Shown here piece after piece: positions 1 through 8,087 of a stretch of DNA of 39,205 bases. Below the pieces are notes generated by a model. The model ran no database searches. It was not told the DNA's origin and saw only the letters and a list, made by a program, of their open reading frames with translations. Position numbers and translations under genes: made by a program. This DNA is from Methylomonas aurea (lineage in GTDB: Bacteria; Pseudomonadota; Gammaproteobacteria; Methylococcales; Methylomonadaceae). The DNA lies in assembly GCF_024505045.1 (NCBI RefSeq), contig NZ_JANIBM010000035.1:1-39205 (forward strand), given 5' to 3'. How positions within the stretch are numbered: position 1 is the first letter of the stretch; each line of letters opens with the position of its first letter.

Positions 1-69
1 CTTCACGAAATCGGCCGCAGTGCCGCCGCCAGCCACTCACCTTCCGAACCGAGGATATTGCCGCCATGA
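1..69 (+). CDS. C-terminal tail of an upstream ORF (partial)
   Basis: Frame 1 is open from the window edge to a TGA at 67-69. This stop overlaps the ATG of the next gene in an ATGA arrangement, which is typical of translationally coupled operon genes. Only 22 residues are visible, ending in ILPP, too few to name a family. Its position directly before an ArsI-like gene suggests an arsenic-operon member such as an ArsR-type repressor or an arsenate reductase, but that is a guess from context. Confidence 0.4.
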   Translation, partial: LHEIGRSAAASHSPSEPRILPP

Positions 70-509
70 AACGTTTTCATATCCATATTGCCGTCGATGA
101 CCTCGACGCCAATATCCGCTTTTATAACGCGCTATTTCAAGCCGAACCCACAGTGCTGCAGAGCGATTACGCCAAGTGGTTGCTGGACGATCCGCGCGTC
201 AACTTTGCGATATCGCGGCGCGGACGCAAACCGGGCCTGGACCATCTGGGCATACAAGTCGAATCGGCGCCGGAGCTGGAAGCGGTGCAGTCGGGCTTGA
301 CCGCTGCGGCGGTACCGCTGGCCGAGCAAAAGCAGGCCGCCTGCTGCTACGCCAAGTCGGACAAGTATTGGACGGTGGACCCGCAGGGCATTGCCTGGGA
401 AGCCTTCCACTCCCTGGAACAGATCCCGATGTTCGGCGCAGACGATGTGATCCAGATGCCGCCGGCTACGCCCTGCTGCGGCTCTACCCAAAACGATCCC
501 AGCCAGTGA
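66..509 (+). CDS. arsI: ArsI/CadI-like VOC-family dioxygenase (organoarsenical C-As lyase candidate)
   Basis: This 147-aa protein has the single-domain vicinal-oxygen-chelate (glyoxalase/bleomycin-resistance) fold of the ArsI/CadI group. ArsI enzymes are Fe(II)-dependent dioxygenases that cleave the carbon-arsenic bond of trivalent methylated or aromatic arsenicals. The sequence shows His5 or His7, His60 and Glu112 in the places expected for the metal triad. It also has the vicinal pair Cys93-Cys94 in AACCYAKSDKYW, which in ArsI binds the arsenical. A second vicinal pair, Cys137-Cys138, lies near the C-terminus (TPCCGS). The start ATG follows a GAGGA stretch at about 52-56 and overlaps the preceding stop. 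The Acr3 arsenite pump follows 55 bp downstream, so demethylation followed by As(III) export is a coherent pathway. A cadmium-induced CadI-type role cannot be excluded. Confidence 0.8.
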   Translation: MKRFHIHIAVDDLDANIRFYNALFQAEPTVLQSDYAKWLLDDPRVNFAISRRGRKPGLDHLGIQVESAPELEAVQSGLTAAAVPLAEQKQAACCYAKSDKYWTVDPQGIAWEAFHSLEQIPMFGADDVIQMPPATPCCGSTQNDPSQ

Positions 510-564
510 TCGTTTGCAATGATTCGGACACCCTTTCCGGAAAACCGTTTGGAGGAAATTTGAT

Positions 565-1626
565 ATGAATACCCCACTCTGCCCTAGCCCGCGTTTGTCG
601 TTCCTGGACCGGTTTTTGACGCTCTGGATTTTTATCGCGATGGCCATCGGCGTCGGCCTGGGCTTTGCATTGCCCGAGCAGGTCAAGCAGATCAACGAAA
701 CGGTTTCCGTCGGCACCACCAATATCCCAATCGCGATCGGTCTGATCCTGATGATGTATCCGCCGCTGGCCAAGGTACATTACGAAGAATTGGGCGATGT
801 TTTCCGCAATTGGCGAGTATTGGCGCTGTCGCTGGTGCAAAACTGGATTATCGGGCCGATTTTGATGTTCGGCCTGGCGATTTTATTTTTGCGCGACTAT
901 CCGGAATATATGGCCGGGTTGATCATGATCGGCCTGGCGCGCTGCATTGCGATGGTGATCGTCTGGAACGAACTGGCGCGCGGCGACAACCAATATTGCG
1001 CAGCGCTGGTCGCGTTTAATAGCGTATTTCAGGTGTTGTTCTTCAGCGTCTACGCCTGGCTGTTCGTGACCGTGTTACCGCCGCTGTTCGGCTTGCCCGG
1101 CAGTCTGGTGGCCGTCACCATCGGCGATATCGCCCAAAGTGTGTTTATTTATCTGGGCATCCCGTTCCTGGCCGGTTTTAGCAGCCGCTGGATTCTGATC
1201 AAAGCCAAGGGCAAGGCTTGGTACCAAGAGCTGTTCGTGCCGAAAATCAGCCCGCTGACCTTGATTGCGCTGCTGTTCACGATTGTGGTGATGTTCTCGT
1301 TGAAAGGCGAACTGATCGTGCAACTGCCGCTCGACGTATTGCGCATCGCGCTGCCGCTGCTGGTGTATTTCGTGGTGATGTTTCTGGTGAGCTTTGCCAG
1401 CGGCAAATTGATCGGCGCCGACTACGGCCAAACCACCACCTTGGCTTTCACCGCCGCCAGCAACAACTTCGAACTGGCGATTGCGGTGGCGGTGGCGGTA
1501 TTCGGCATCAACAGCGGCGCCGCCTTTGCCGCTGTGATCGGCCCGTTGATCGAGGTTCCGGTCATGGTGGGCTTGGTCAACGTGGCATTTTGGTTTCGAA
1601 AACGCTTGTTCCCCGCCGTCGGCTAG
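565..1626 (+). CDS. acr3: Acr3-family arsenite efflux permease
   Basis: This 353-aa inner-membrane protein has about ten hydrophobic segments and belongs to the Acr3 (BART superfamily) arsenite transporters, which export As(OH)3 using the proton gradient. Family hallmarks are visible. [19 protein letters not shown] around residues 123-141 contains the conserved membrane-embedded Cys127. [13 protein letters not shown] near residues 299-311 contains the conserved Glu. Length is normal for the family. GGAGGAAATTTGAT just before the ATG is a strong ribosome-binding site. It follows the ArsI-like gene in the same direction and is probably co-transcribed with it. It belongs to the Acr3 family rather than the 12-segment E. 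coli ArsB type, although databases often label it arsB. Confidence 0.93.
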   Translation: MNTPLCPSPRLSFLDRFLTLWIFIAMAIGVGLGFALPEQVKQINETVSVGTTNIPIAIGLILMMYPPLAKVHYEELGDVFRNWRVLALSLVQNWIIGPILMFGLAILFLRDYPEYMAGLIMIGLARCIAMVIVWNELARGDNQYCAALVAFNSVFQVLFFSVYAWLFVTVLPPLFGLPGSLVAVTIGDIAQSVFIYLGIPFLAGFSSRWILIKAKGKAWYQELFVPKISPLTLIALLFTIVVMFSLKGELIVQLPLDVLRIALPLLVYFVVMFLVSFASGKLIGADYGQTTTLAFTAASNNFELAIAVAVAVFGINSGAAFAAVIGPLIEVPVMVGLVNVAFWFRKRLFPAVG

Positions 1627-1750
1627 GGCGGATGGGCGCCGGATGCACGGCATCAACCAAAGTATTCCGATCCGGAAGCGGTCATGGTGCCAAGTTTCTG
1701 GCTCTGAGTTTCCGAAGTAGACTGCTATTGCTCCGGTCGATGCCGGACAC

Positions 1751-2011
1751 CTACTCGCCGTGCTCCGCTTTTTCAGCCAATTCCCGGCGGTATTTATAGG
1801 CCACCACACCCAACGCCACGCCGGCGCCGAACCAGACCAACGGGTGCCGCAGGATTTTCCGGCCCAGACTGGCTTTGGTGGTGGCAACCGCTCCCGCCAC
1901 GACTCCGGCAACCGCCGGATGCATCATGCTTTCCCCCATCTTGCCCATTGCCATTCCCGCCATTTTGCTGCCGGCTTCGACAGCCGCTTTCGCTCCGTGT
2001 ACATGAGCCAT
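1751..2011 (-). CDS. Small hypothetical protein, glycine/alanine-rich hydrophobic centre
   Basis: The function of this 86-aa protein is not recognised. The N-terminal half is rich in Ala, Gly and Met (MAGMAMGKMGESMM). The C-terminal half carries HPLVWFGAGVALGVVAYKYR, a probable membrane-associated helix ending in basic residues and a short charged tail. I chose the ATG at 2011 because GAGGTGA lies 5 bases upstream. A GTG nine bases earlier (2020) would overlap that ribosome-binding site. The C-terminal motif is clearly related to the neighbouring 125-aa protein (HPLALFATGVVSGYLTHKYR), so the two are probably diverged paralogues. It converges with acr3. Confidence 0.65.
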   Translation of the reverse strand: MAHVHGAKAAVEAGSKMAGMAMGKMGESMMHPAVAGVVAGAVATTKASLGRKILRHPLVWFGAGVALGVVAYKYRRELAEKAEHGE

Positions 2012-2119
2012 GATAATCACCTCTACAGATTTAACAATTTAACTAAATGAAGCCGCGGTTCAGTCCATCCGCAAACTTCGGCCAACCGATTATCACCGAC
2101 TTGACCTGTAGTGTCCGCT

Positions 2120-2497
2120 TCACTCGGATCCATCGCGCCGGGCGGCATATTCGCGGCTTTCCGCAACCAAATCCAGTAAATTTTCTCGTTGCCGCAGCAA
2201 AAAGTTCTTGCTCTCCGCGGCGGTACGGCTACCCACGACGATGATTTCCTTGCGGTATTTGTGAGTCAGATAGCCGCTGACGACGCCGGTGGCGAACAAT
2301 GCCAACGGGTGGCGAACCAGAGCGCCGGTGATGCTTTTGCTGGCATGAGTCACGCCGGAAATGACGATTCCCATGAATACGCCTTTTACCAAGGCTTCGC
2401 CTCGGGTCGGCGGCGGCATGCGTTCGGGTTTGCGCGGGCTGCCCGCGGTTTTTTTCCGGATATCACGAGTTTGGGTTGCAATGCTGCGGTCGCTCAT
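2120..2497 (-). CDS. Hypothetical protein, paralogue of the neighbouring 86-aa protein
   Basis: This 125-aa protein has a basic N-terminus (residues 1-35), then a hydrophobic stretch interrupted by polar residues (VFMGIVISGVTH, then HPLALFATGVVSGYLTHKYR, about residues 40-82). The C-terminal amphipathic, charged tail (FLLRQRENLLDLVAESREYA) may be helical. The shared pattern HPLxxFxxGVxxGxxxxKYRxE links it to the gene 109 bases downstream. GGAG lies 6-7 bases before the ATG. No enzyme motif is visible, and membrane association is inference from hydropathy. The two genes are read in the same direction and could form a small operon. Confidence 0.65.
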   Translation of the reverse strand: MSDRSIATQTRDIRKKTAGSPRKPERMPPPTRGEALVKGVFMGIVISGVTHASKSITGALVRHPLALFATGVVSGYLTHKYRKEIIVVGSRTAAESKNFLLRQRENLLDLVAESREYAARRDGSE

Positions 2498-2676
2498 AAC
2501 GGTCTCCGTGTTGGCAACGAAAATGGGTCTGCGCCTGCGGTCGGCACCGAGCTCGCCGACTGCGAACTTGACCGGGCTTGACCCGTATATCAGACTTCAC
2601 TAATCTTCCTCCAGTTTTCTGGCGCGGTCAATTTCGTTGAATTTGGCCGAAAAAATCGATCAACCGAGATTGCATT

Positions 2677-3921
2677 ATGACATCAGGCATCGCCAAACCG
2701 GGCTCCGGCACCGTTTTCCGGAAAATGCTCAGCATCGGTTTTGCCGGCGCCGGAGTCGGGTTGATCCTGTGGCTGGACAGTTGGTTCTTGGACCACGCCG
2801 GTATGCCGGATTTGACCGGCGATCTGAATTTCGGCCTGCTGTTTCTGATCGGCTTTCTGACCAGCTTCCATTGCGTCGGTATGTGCGGCCCTTTGCTTCT
2901 GGGCTACATCGCCAACAACACCCGCGCCGGGCAACACTCCCATGTTGCGCATCTGCTGTACGGAATCGGCAAAACATTGTCGTATTCGTCGATTGGTGCT
3001 TTGTTCGGCGCGTTCGGTGCGATCGTCGCATTTACCCCGTTTACCCAAGGCGCAGTCGGCATGGCGGCGGGCGTATTTTTGTTGCTGTTCGGTTTGCATA
3101 TGCTGGAGGTCTTTCCCAGCCTGAACCATTTTCAATTCAAGACACCGGGTTGCGTGGTGCGTTTTGTCGGCGCCGAATACCGCAAACACGGCAATCCATT
3201 CGTGATCGGCTTATTGAATGGGCTAATGATAATCTGCGGCCCGCTGCAAGCCATGTACGTAACGGCGGCCGGCAGCGGCAGTTGGGCGCAGGGCGCGGCC
3301 ATTCTGTTTTTTTTCGGCCTGGGTACCTTGCCGCTGCTGATGGGTTTCGGTTTTTTGACCAGCTCGTTGTCGGCTAATTTGACGCCCAAATTACTGAAAG
3401 CATCCGGAGTGATCGTGATGGCTCTCGGCGTCATCATGTTCAACCGCGGCTTGTCGGTAACCGGCAGCGGCTGGGACTTCAACACGTTGATCGCCCGCAT
3501 TTCGCTGGAACTTGTGCCAACCCCGGCGAAAACCCCAAGCTGCGATAACGAGCAAACCATCCACATGGAAGTGCTCGCAACCCGCTTTGCGCCGAACACG
3601 TTCACGCTGCGTAAAGGCATTCCGGTGAAATGGGTAATCAATGCCAAGGAATTGAACGAATGCAATCGGGAAATCGTCGTCCGCGACTACGGGTTGGATA
3701 TCAAATTGCAAAAAGGCGCGCAGGTCATCGAATTTACGCCGCCAACAGCCGGAGTGGTGCCGTGGAGTTGCTGGATGGGCATGATTCCAGGTACGTTCAT
3801 CGTCGTGGAACAGGTTCCGCCGCTCGAAACCGGTACACCGGCGGCGTCCAACATGGCGGAAACCGCCGGGCAACGGCTGCTACGCCAGTTCCGCCAACAA
3901 TGGCAAAACATTTTGAACTAA
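2677..3921 (+). CDS. SafE/DsbD-like membrane protein fused to a C-terminal cupredoxin domain
   Basis: This 414-aa protein has two modules. Residues about 15-260 form a multi-span membrane region of the sulfite exporter TauE/SafE or cytochrome c biogenesis (DsbD-like) superfamily. It carries the repeated metal- or thiol-type motif CVGMCGP (Cys66, Cys70) and ICGP (Cys187). Residues about 290-378 form a cupredoxin-like beta domain. Its candidate copper ligands are Cys329 (NECNRE) and the closing WSCWMGMIPGTF stretch with Cys365, Met367 and Met369. Related proteins are usually found with copper or heavy-metal handling genes, so a role in copper transfer or resistance across the inner membrane is a reasonable inference but is not shown. 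The ribosome-binding site is weak. A hydrophilic tail of about 35 residues follows the cupredoxin domain. Confidence 0.8.
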   Translation: MTSGIAKPGSGTVFRKMLSIGFAGAGVGLILWLDSWFLDHAGMPDLTGDLNFGLLFLIGFLTSFHCVGMCGPLLLGYIANNTRAGQHSHVAHLLYGIGKTLSYSSIGALFGAFGAIVAFTPFTQGAVGMAAGVFLLLFGLHMLEVFPSLNHFQFKTPGCVVRFVGAEYRKHGNPFVIGLLNGLMIICGPLQAMYVTAAGSGSWAQGAAILFFFGLGTLPLLMGFGFLTSSLSANLTPKLLKASGVIVMALGVIMFNRGLSVTGSGWDFNTLIARISLELVPTPAKTPSCDNEQTIHMEVLATRFAPNTFTLRKGIPVKWVINAKELNECNREIVVRDYGLDIKLQKGAQVIEFTPPTAGVVPWSCWMGMIPGTFIVVEQVPPLETGTPAASNMAETAGQRLLRQFRQQWQNILN

Positions 3922-3998
3922 CGCCACCGCAGCCTGAATCGGCCGGCTATCTCGCCAGCCATCATAGCAGCCAGAGCCGCAGACATTGGCGCGGAGCC

Positions 3999-4019
3999 AA
4001 CGAGCATGACGCTCGTTTT
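3999..4019 (+). terminator. Possible terminator after the SafE-cupredoxin gene
   Basis: AACGAGC (3999-4005), a five-base loop and GCTCGTT (4011-4017) form a perfect 7-bp stem followed by a short T run. It lies between two converging genes. The run of T is only three or four bases, so strength is uncertain. Confidence 0.4.
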
Positions 4020-4048
4020 CGACCTTCACAAATATCGGCTGTTGCCGT

Positions 4049-5572
4049 TTAGGGTTTAAACCAATCAATACGCAATTTACCGGCCGGTGCATAGCGAAGC
4101 TCGCCGGCGGCCATCGCCAACACCAGCAGCACGATGGCGGCAAACGCGCCGCTATCGCCCAACTGTAGATAGGGAGTGGCGCCGCGCATCGGCACCACGC
4201 TGTCGCTGATTGCGGCGGTGGTAAACAGCGGCGCCTGGCGTTTGACCGCCCCGTCCGGACCGATGAAAGCGGTCACGCCGGTGTTGGTGGCCCGCACCAG
4301 ATAGCGGCCGGTTTCCAGCGCCCGCATCTGCGCCATCTGCAGATGCTGGTAAGGCTGAGCCGAATCGCCGAACCAGGCGTCGTTGGTCATGTTGACGATA
4401 TAACCCGCCTCGGCGGCCTGGCGCGCAACCAGTTCGCCGAACGCATCCTCGTAACAGATGGTAGCGACGAAAGCATGGCCTCCGGCCCGCAACAGCGGTT
4501 GGCGGGCGCCGCCGGCGGCGAAATCGCCGAGCGGGATCGCCAATTGGTCCAACACCCAGCCCGACAGCGGTTGCAACGGCAAATATTCGCCGAAAGGCAG
4601 TAGATGGATTTTGTGGTACAGCGCTTGAGTTTCGCCCAGAGCCAACACGCTGTTGTAATAGTCCTTGCCCCGGCCGCTGCTGGGCAAACCGACCACGATA
4701 TCGACCCCGCGGGCGCGGGCTGCGGCGTGCAGCGGGTCGATGAAAAACGGCTTCACATCCTCCAGAAAAGCCGGAATCGACGTCTCCGGCCAGATGATGA
4801 CATCGGCATCCCAATGCTGTTCGGTCAGCTCGCGGTACAGATTCAAGGTCGCCAGTTGTTGGTGGGCCTGCCATTTTTCGTCCTGGCCGATGTTGCCCTG
4901 CACCAGCGTGACGACAATCGGCGCGCCGGCCGGCTCAGTCCAGGCCACAGTGCGCAAGCCGGCGCCTGCCCCCCAGAGCGCCAGCAGCAGCGCTAGGCCG
5001 GACCGCCAAGGCATTGTTTTTTGCATCATCTCCGCCACAGTAAATGCGGAAAAGGCCAACAAAAAACCGACCGCATAAGCGCCGCCGAGCGGCGCGAAGC
5101 CCGCCAGCGGAGTGGCGGTCTGGCTGTAAGCGATTTGCAGCCAGGGAAAACCGTTCAGGACGTAATTGCCGCGGAAATATTCCACCGCCAGCCAGATCAA
5201 TGCCGTGCCGGCAGCGCGGGTCCACGCCCCCGGCCACGGCGCTATTGCGATCAACCAGGCCGCCAATGCCGGAAACAAAGCCCAGGCCGCTACCAGCAGC
5301 GCAGTCAGAGCAATGGCGCTGGCCGGATCGGCGCCGCCGAAATCGTGAATACTGACGTACACCCACCAGATGCCGGAACCGAACAAACCCAGGCCGAAGC
5401 AATACCCGGTCGTAGCGGCCCGCAGCGGTGTCTGCCGTTGCCATGCCAGATACAGCGCAATCAGCGCGACTGGCGCCAAGTAGGGCAACGCATGGGGCTT
5501 GAATGCCAAGGTCAATAAGCCGCCACTGCAAAGCGCGGCGATTTCGGGGCGGTACTGCAGGATTCGGGACAT
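4049..5572 (-). CDS. lnt: Apolipoprotein N-acyltransferase
   Basis: Lnt transfers an acyl chain from phospholipid to the N-terminal cysteine of apolipoproteins, the last step in lipoprotein maturation in the inner membrane. The protein has an N-terminal block of hydrophobic spans (about residues 10-210) and a periplasmic nitrilase-like domain (about 220-470). The catalytic triad is visible as Glu263 (IIWPETSIPAF), Lys321 (YHKIHLLPFGEYLP) and Cys373 (ATICYEDAF), numbered from the start chosen here. A last hydrophobic segment near the C-terminus closes the protein. I prefer the ATG at 5572 (MSRILQYRPE) because it aligns with typical Lnt N-termini. ATG 5602 and TTG 5629 are alternatives, and none has a good ribosome-binding site. 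The gene is divergent from the next one. Confidence 0.93.
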   Translation of the reverse strand: MSRILQYRPEIAALCSGGLLTLAFKPHALPYLAPVALIALYLAWQRQTPLRAATTGYCFGLGLFGSGIWWVYVSIHDFGGADPASAIALTALLVAAWALFPALAAWLIAIAPWPGAWTRAAGTALIWLAVEYFRGNYVLNGFPWLQIAYSQTATPLAGFAPLGGAYAVGFLLAFSAFTVAEMMQKTMPWRSGLALLLALWGAGAGLRTVAWTEPAGAPIVVTLVQGNIGQDEKWQAHQQLATLNLYRELTEQHWDADVIIWPETSIPAFLEDVKPFFIDPLHAAARARGVDIVVGLPSSGRGKDYYNSVLALGETQALYHKIHLLPFGEYLPLQPLSGWVLDQLAIPLGDFAAGGARQPLLRAGGHAFVATICYEDAFGELVARQAAEAGYIVNMTNDAWFGDSAQPYQHLQMAQMRALETGRYLVRATNTGVTAFIGPDGAVKRQAPLFTTAAISDSVVPMRGATPYLQLGDSGAFAAIVLLVLAMAAGELRYAPAGKLRIDWFKP

Positions 5573-5682
5573 GAGCCAGCCGTCAGACAAATGGAGCGGC
5601 ATTTTATGCAGCCGCGTGCGCTTATTCAAAATCCGCTGCTGTTGAAGCGGGTAATCTGTTCTAAACTTGCCGAGGTTATCCT

Positions 5683-7200
5683 ATGTTCATCGACTCGCCG
5701 TTCATGACCGACAACACATCCCTGCCGTTCCAACTGACCCCAGAATCGATGGCGAGCTGGTTGAATTCGCTCAGTTCGCTGCCTCCGGCAGTTGCTGCCA
5801 ACCAACTCAATCTGACGCTGAAAGAATTGGCTCGGACCGAGGCGGATGTGAATGCGTTGTTGCCGCTGTTAATCAATCTGAGCCCGCTGGCGTTGCACTT
5901 GTCCAACAGCCTGGCCAATGTGGCTCGGGCCGAACAGCAAGGCAAGGCCTACAAAATTGCCAAGCTGTCGATACAACTACTGCGGCACTTGAGCCTGGCG
6001 CTGTGCCGGGCTATCGAATCCGGCCGATTGGCAAACGAAACCCAACCGATCGCAATTTTCCATGCCTTGCATCTGATCGGCTATTGCCAGCGCAATAGCG
6101 CGCTGTTTTACGAACCGCCGTCGGCCACGTTATGGAAAAAAACCGCCCTGCTCTATCAAATCGCCGACAAACGGAACTGGCTGCAACAACCGATAGCCGG
6201 AAAATTTGCGGATTTGAAACAACCGAATTCGATTGAAGGCGTTACCAAACGCAATTTGTTATTCGCAATTTTCGCCCCCAACCGTTACGCCGCCGCCGAG
6301 ATCGAACAACTGTTCAAACTTGCCGCCATCACCCAACCCTTGCTGGAAACGTCGATGCTGCCCAGCCAGGCGCCGGATTTCTACTGGGAATTGAAGGACA
6401 GCGAACCCTATCCGGCGAAACGCGGCCATTGGCAAACCTCGCGCGGCATAATGGCAATCAGCACCCAGCGTCTCGGCGGCGCCTTGCGGCTAGGCGAAAT
6501 CAGCAGCGAATTGCCGCAAGCCGCCTTGAGCAAATTAACGCAACACCTTTGCGGTTACGACCAGTTATTCGCCACGGTGGACTTGAAACCGCCGATCCTG
6601 CCGGCCCGATTTTTTCCGGGCTTGGGCAGCGTCCAGGCCTATTTGTCCAGCCAGGACAAATTGTCGAAAATCCTGCGTCTGAGCGGACAATCGGCCAATA
6701 GGAGCGCGCTACGCGATATGAGTCTGGTGCCGTTGGAGCACGAAAAGAACTTTTACAAGCCCAGTAACGGCCACGTTTCCAACTTCGCTAAACAACCCGG
6801 CTTTCCGGTTACGCTGCTGCGCAACCACAGCAAACAATTCGTCGTGGCCGAAAGCAGCGAAGGCGCGTTCTACACCGGCGACATCGGCATGTTGAGCCGG
6901 GAACAGCAAACGCCGCGGCTGATGCTGGTGCGGCGCCAGGTCGCGTTCGAGGACACTACTCTGATCGCCTTCGAACCAGTGCTCGGCGAATTGTCCATCC
7001 ACGACATCGCCGGCGACGGCGGTAAAACCGTGCAAGCGGTTCTGGTAACCGACGAAAACTATAACGAAGTATTTCTACCGAGAGGCAAATACGCGCTGGA
7101 AAGTAAAATAGCCTTGCCGAACGGCTCGACGCTGCAACTGAAAAGCTGTCTGGAATTTAACGAATACTACGCCCGCTTCCGCGTCACTGTTGATTCGTGA
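5683..7200 (+). CDS. Unrecognised 505-aa protein
   Basis: I do not recognise a named family. Residues 1-170 look largely helical and leucine-rich. The middle (about 170-330) has mixed character. The C-terminal part (about 330-505) is rich in beta-type sequence, including RLMLVRRQVAFED and NGSTLQLKSCLEFNEYYARF. No signal peptide, transmembrane span or catalytic motif is evident, so a cytosolic location is likely. GAGG lies 7 bases before the ATG. A second Met at codon 8 could be used. The last 17 bases overlap the end of the converging 5'-nucleotidase gene. The C-terminal beta region could hold a PilZ-like or other ligand-binding domain, but I cannot point to diagnostic residues. Confidence 0.75.
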   Translation: MFIDSPFMTDNTSLPFQLTPESMASWLNSLSSLPPAVAANQLNLTLKELARTEADVNALLPLLINLSPLALHLSNSLANVARAEQQGKAYKIAKLSIQLLRHLSLALCRAIESGRLANETQPIAIFHALHLIGYCQRNSALFYEPPSATLWKKTALLYQIADKRNWLQQPIAGKFADLKQPNSIEGVTKRNLLFAIFAPNRYAAAEIEQLFKLAAITQPLLETSMLPSQAPDFYWELKDSEPYPAKRGHWQTSRGIMAISTQRLGGALRLGEISSELPQAALSKLTQHLCGYDQLFATVDLKPPILPARFFPGLGSVQAYLSSQDKLSKILRLSGQSANRSALRDMSLVPLEHEKNFYKPSNGHVSNFAKQPGFPVTLLRNHSKQFVVAESSEGAFYTGDIGMLSREQQTPRLMLVRRQVAFEDTTLIAFEPVLGELSIHDIAGDGGKTVQAVLVTDENYNEVFLPRGKYALESKIALPNGSTLQLKSCLEFNEYYARFRVTVDS

Positions 7201-8077
7201 CGCCGTGCGGCACGTGCGCGGCTGCGACTTGGTGTTGCTCCGCCGAATCGCAATGGCCTTTCTGGTCGTCGAAGAAGATATCGGCACCGAACGCCTTCAG
7301 AAAGGCGCCCTTGGACATACCGCCCAAAAACAACGCCTCGTCGATCCGAATCCCCCAAGCGCGCAAGGTACGCACCACCCGTTCGTGGGCTGGCGCGGCG
7401 CGGGCCGTGACCAACGCGGTGCGGATCGGCGAGATGTCCTGGTCGAAGTGGGTCTGGATCCGGTGTAACGCACTGAGAAATTCCTTCAACGGCCCGCCGG
7501 ACAGCGGCTTGTGCGCTTCGCTGCGTTCGTTGGCGGCAAATGCGGCAAGACCGTGTTGCTGGTAAATCCGCTCCGATTCGTCCGAGAACAGCACCGCGTC
7601 GCCGTCGAAAGCAATCCGCAATTGCGGCGAAGGGTTGGCCACCGCACCGGAAACGATGGTCGCTGCCGCATAGCCGGCGGCCAGGGCTTTGCGGACGTCT
7701 TCGTTATTGGCGGACAAAAACAAATGGGCGCCGAAAGCCGGAATGTATTCGTAAGGCGAGACGCCGCTGGTGAAGGCGGCGCGGGTAATCGCCAGTTCGT
7801 AATGGTTGATCGAATTGAAGATGCGCAGTCCGGTATCGGCACTGTTCTGCGACAACAGAATGATTTCCACCAGCGGCGCGCCGGGAAAGGCTTTGTTGAT
7901 ATCGAGAAACTTCTTGACCAAGGAGAAGCCGAAACCCGGTTGCAGGATTTCGTTTTCGTGCTCGATTTGGTAGCGGCAGAAGGCCTCCTTGCCCTGGGTC
8001 TCGAAAATCGTATGCGATTCGTCCAGGTCGAATAAGGCCCGCGATGACACCGCGACCACCAATTTCTGGTCACTCAT
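7184..8077 (-). CDS. 5'-nucleotidase (cytosolic NT5C1-like family)
   Basis: This 297-aa cytosolic protein belongs to the 5'-nucleotidase family related to eukaryotic cytosolic 5'-nucleotidase I (Pfam 5-nucleotidase). It is expected to hydrolyse nucleoside monophosphates. Family-type features include the N-terminal VVAVSSRALFDLDESHTIFE (Asp residues typical of haloacid-dehalogenase-like phosphatases), LRIAFDGDAVLFSDESERIY in the middle, and the C-terminal LFLGGMSKGAFLKAF followed by ADIFFDDQKGHC. Length fits the family. It ends inside the converging upstream gene (17-bp overlap) and starts 10 bases after the stop of the SPOR-domain gene, so those two may be co-transcribed. Confidence 0.85.
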   Translation of the reverse strand: MSDQKLVVAVSSRALFDLDESHTIFETQGKEAFCRYQIEHENEILQPGFGFSLVKKFLDINKAFPGAPLVEIILLSQNSADTGLRIFNSINHYELAITRAAFTSGVSPYEYIPAFGAHLFLSANNEDVRKALAAGYAAATIVSGAVANPSPQLRIAFDGDAVLFSDESERIYQQHGLAAFAANERSEAHKPLSGGPLKEFLSALHRIQTHFDQDISPIRTALVTARAAPAHERVVRTLRAWGIRIDEALFLGGMSKGAFLKAFGADIFFDDQKGHCDSAEQHQVAAAHVPHGVTNQQ

Positions 8078-8087
8078 GGCGCCGGCC

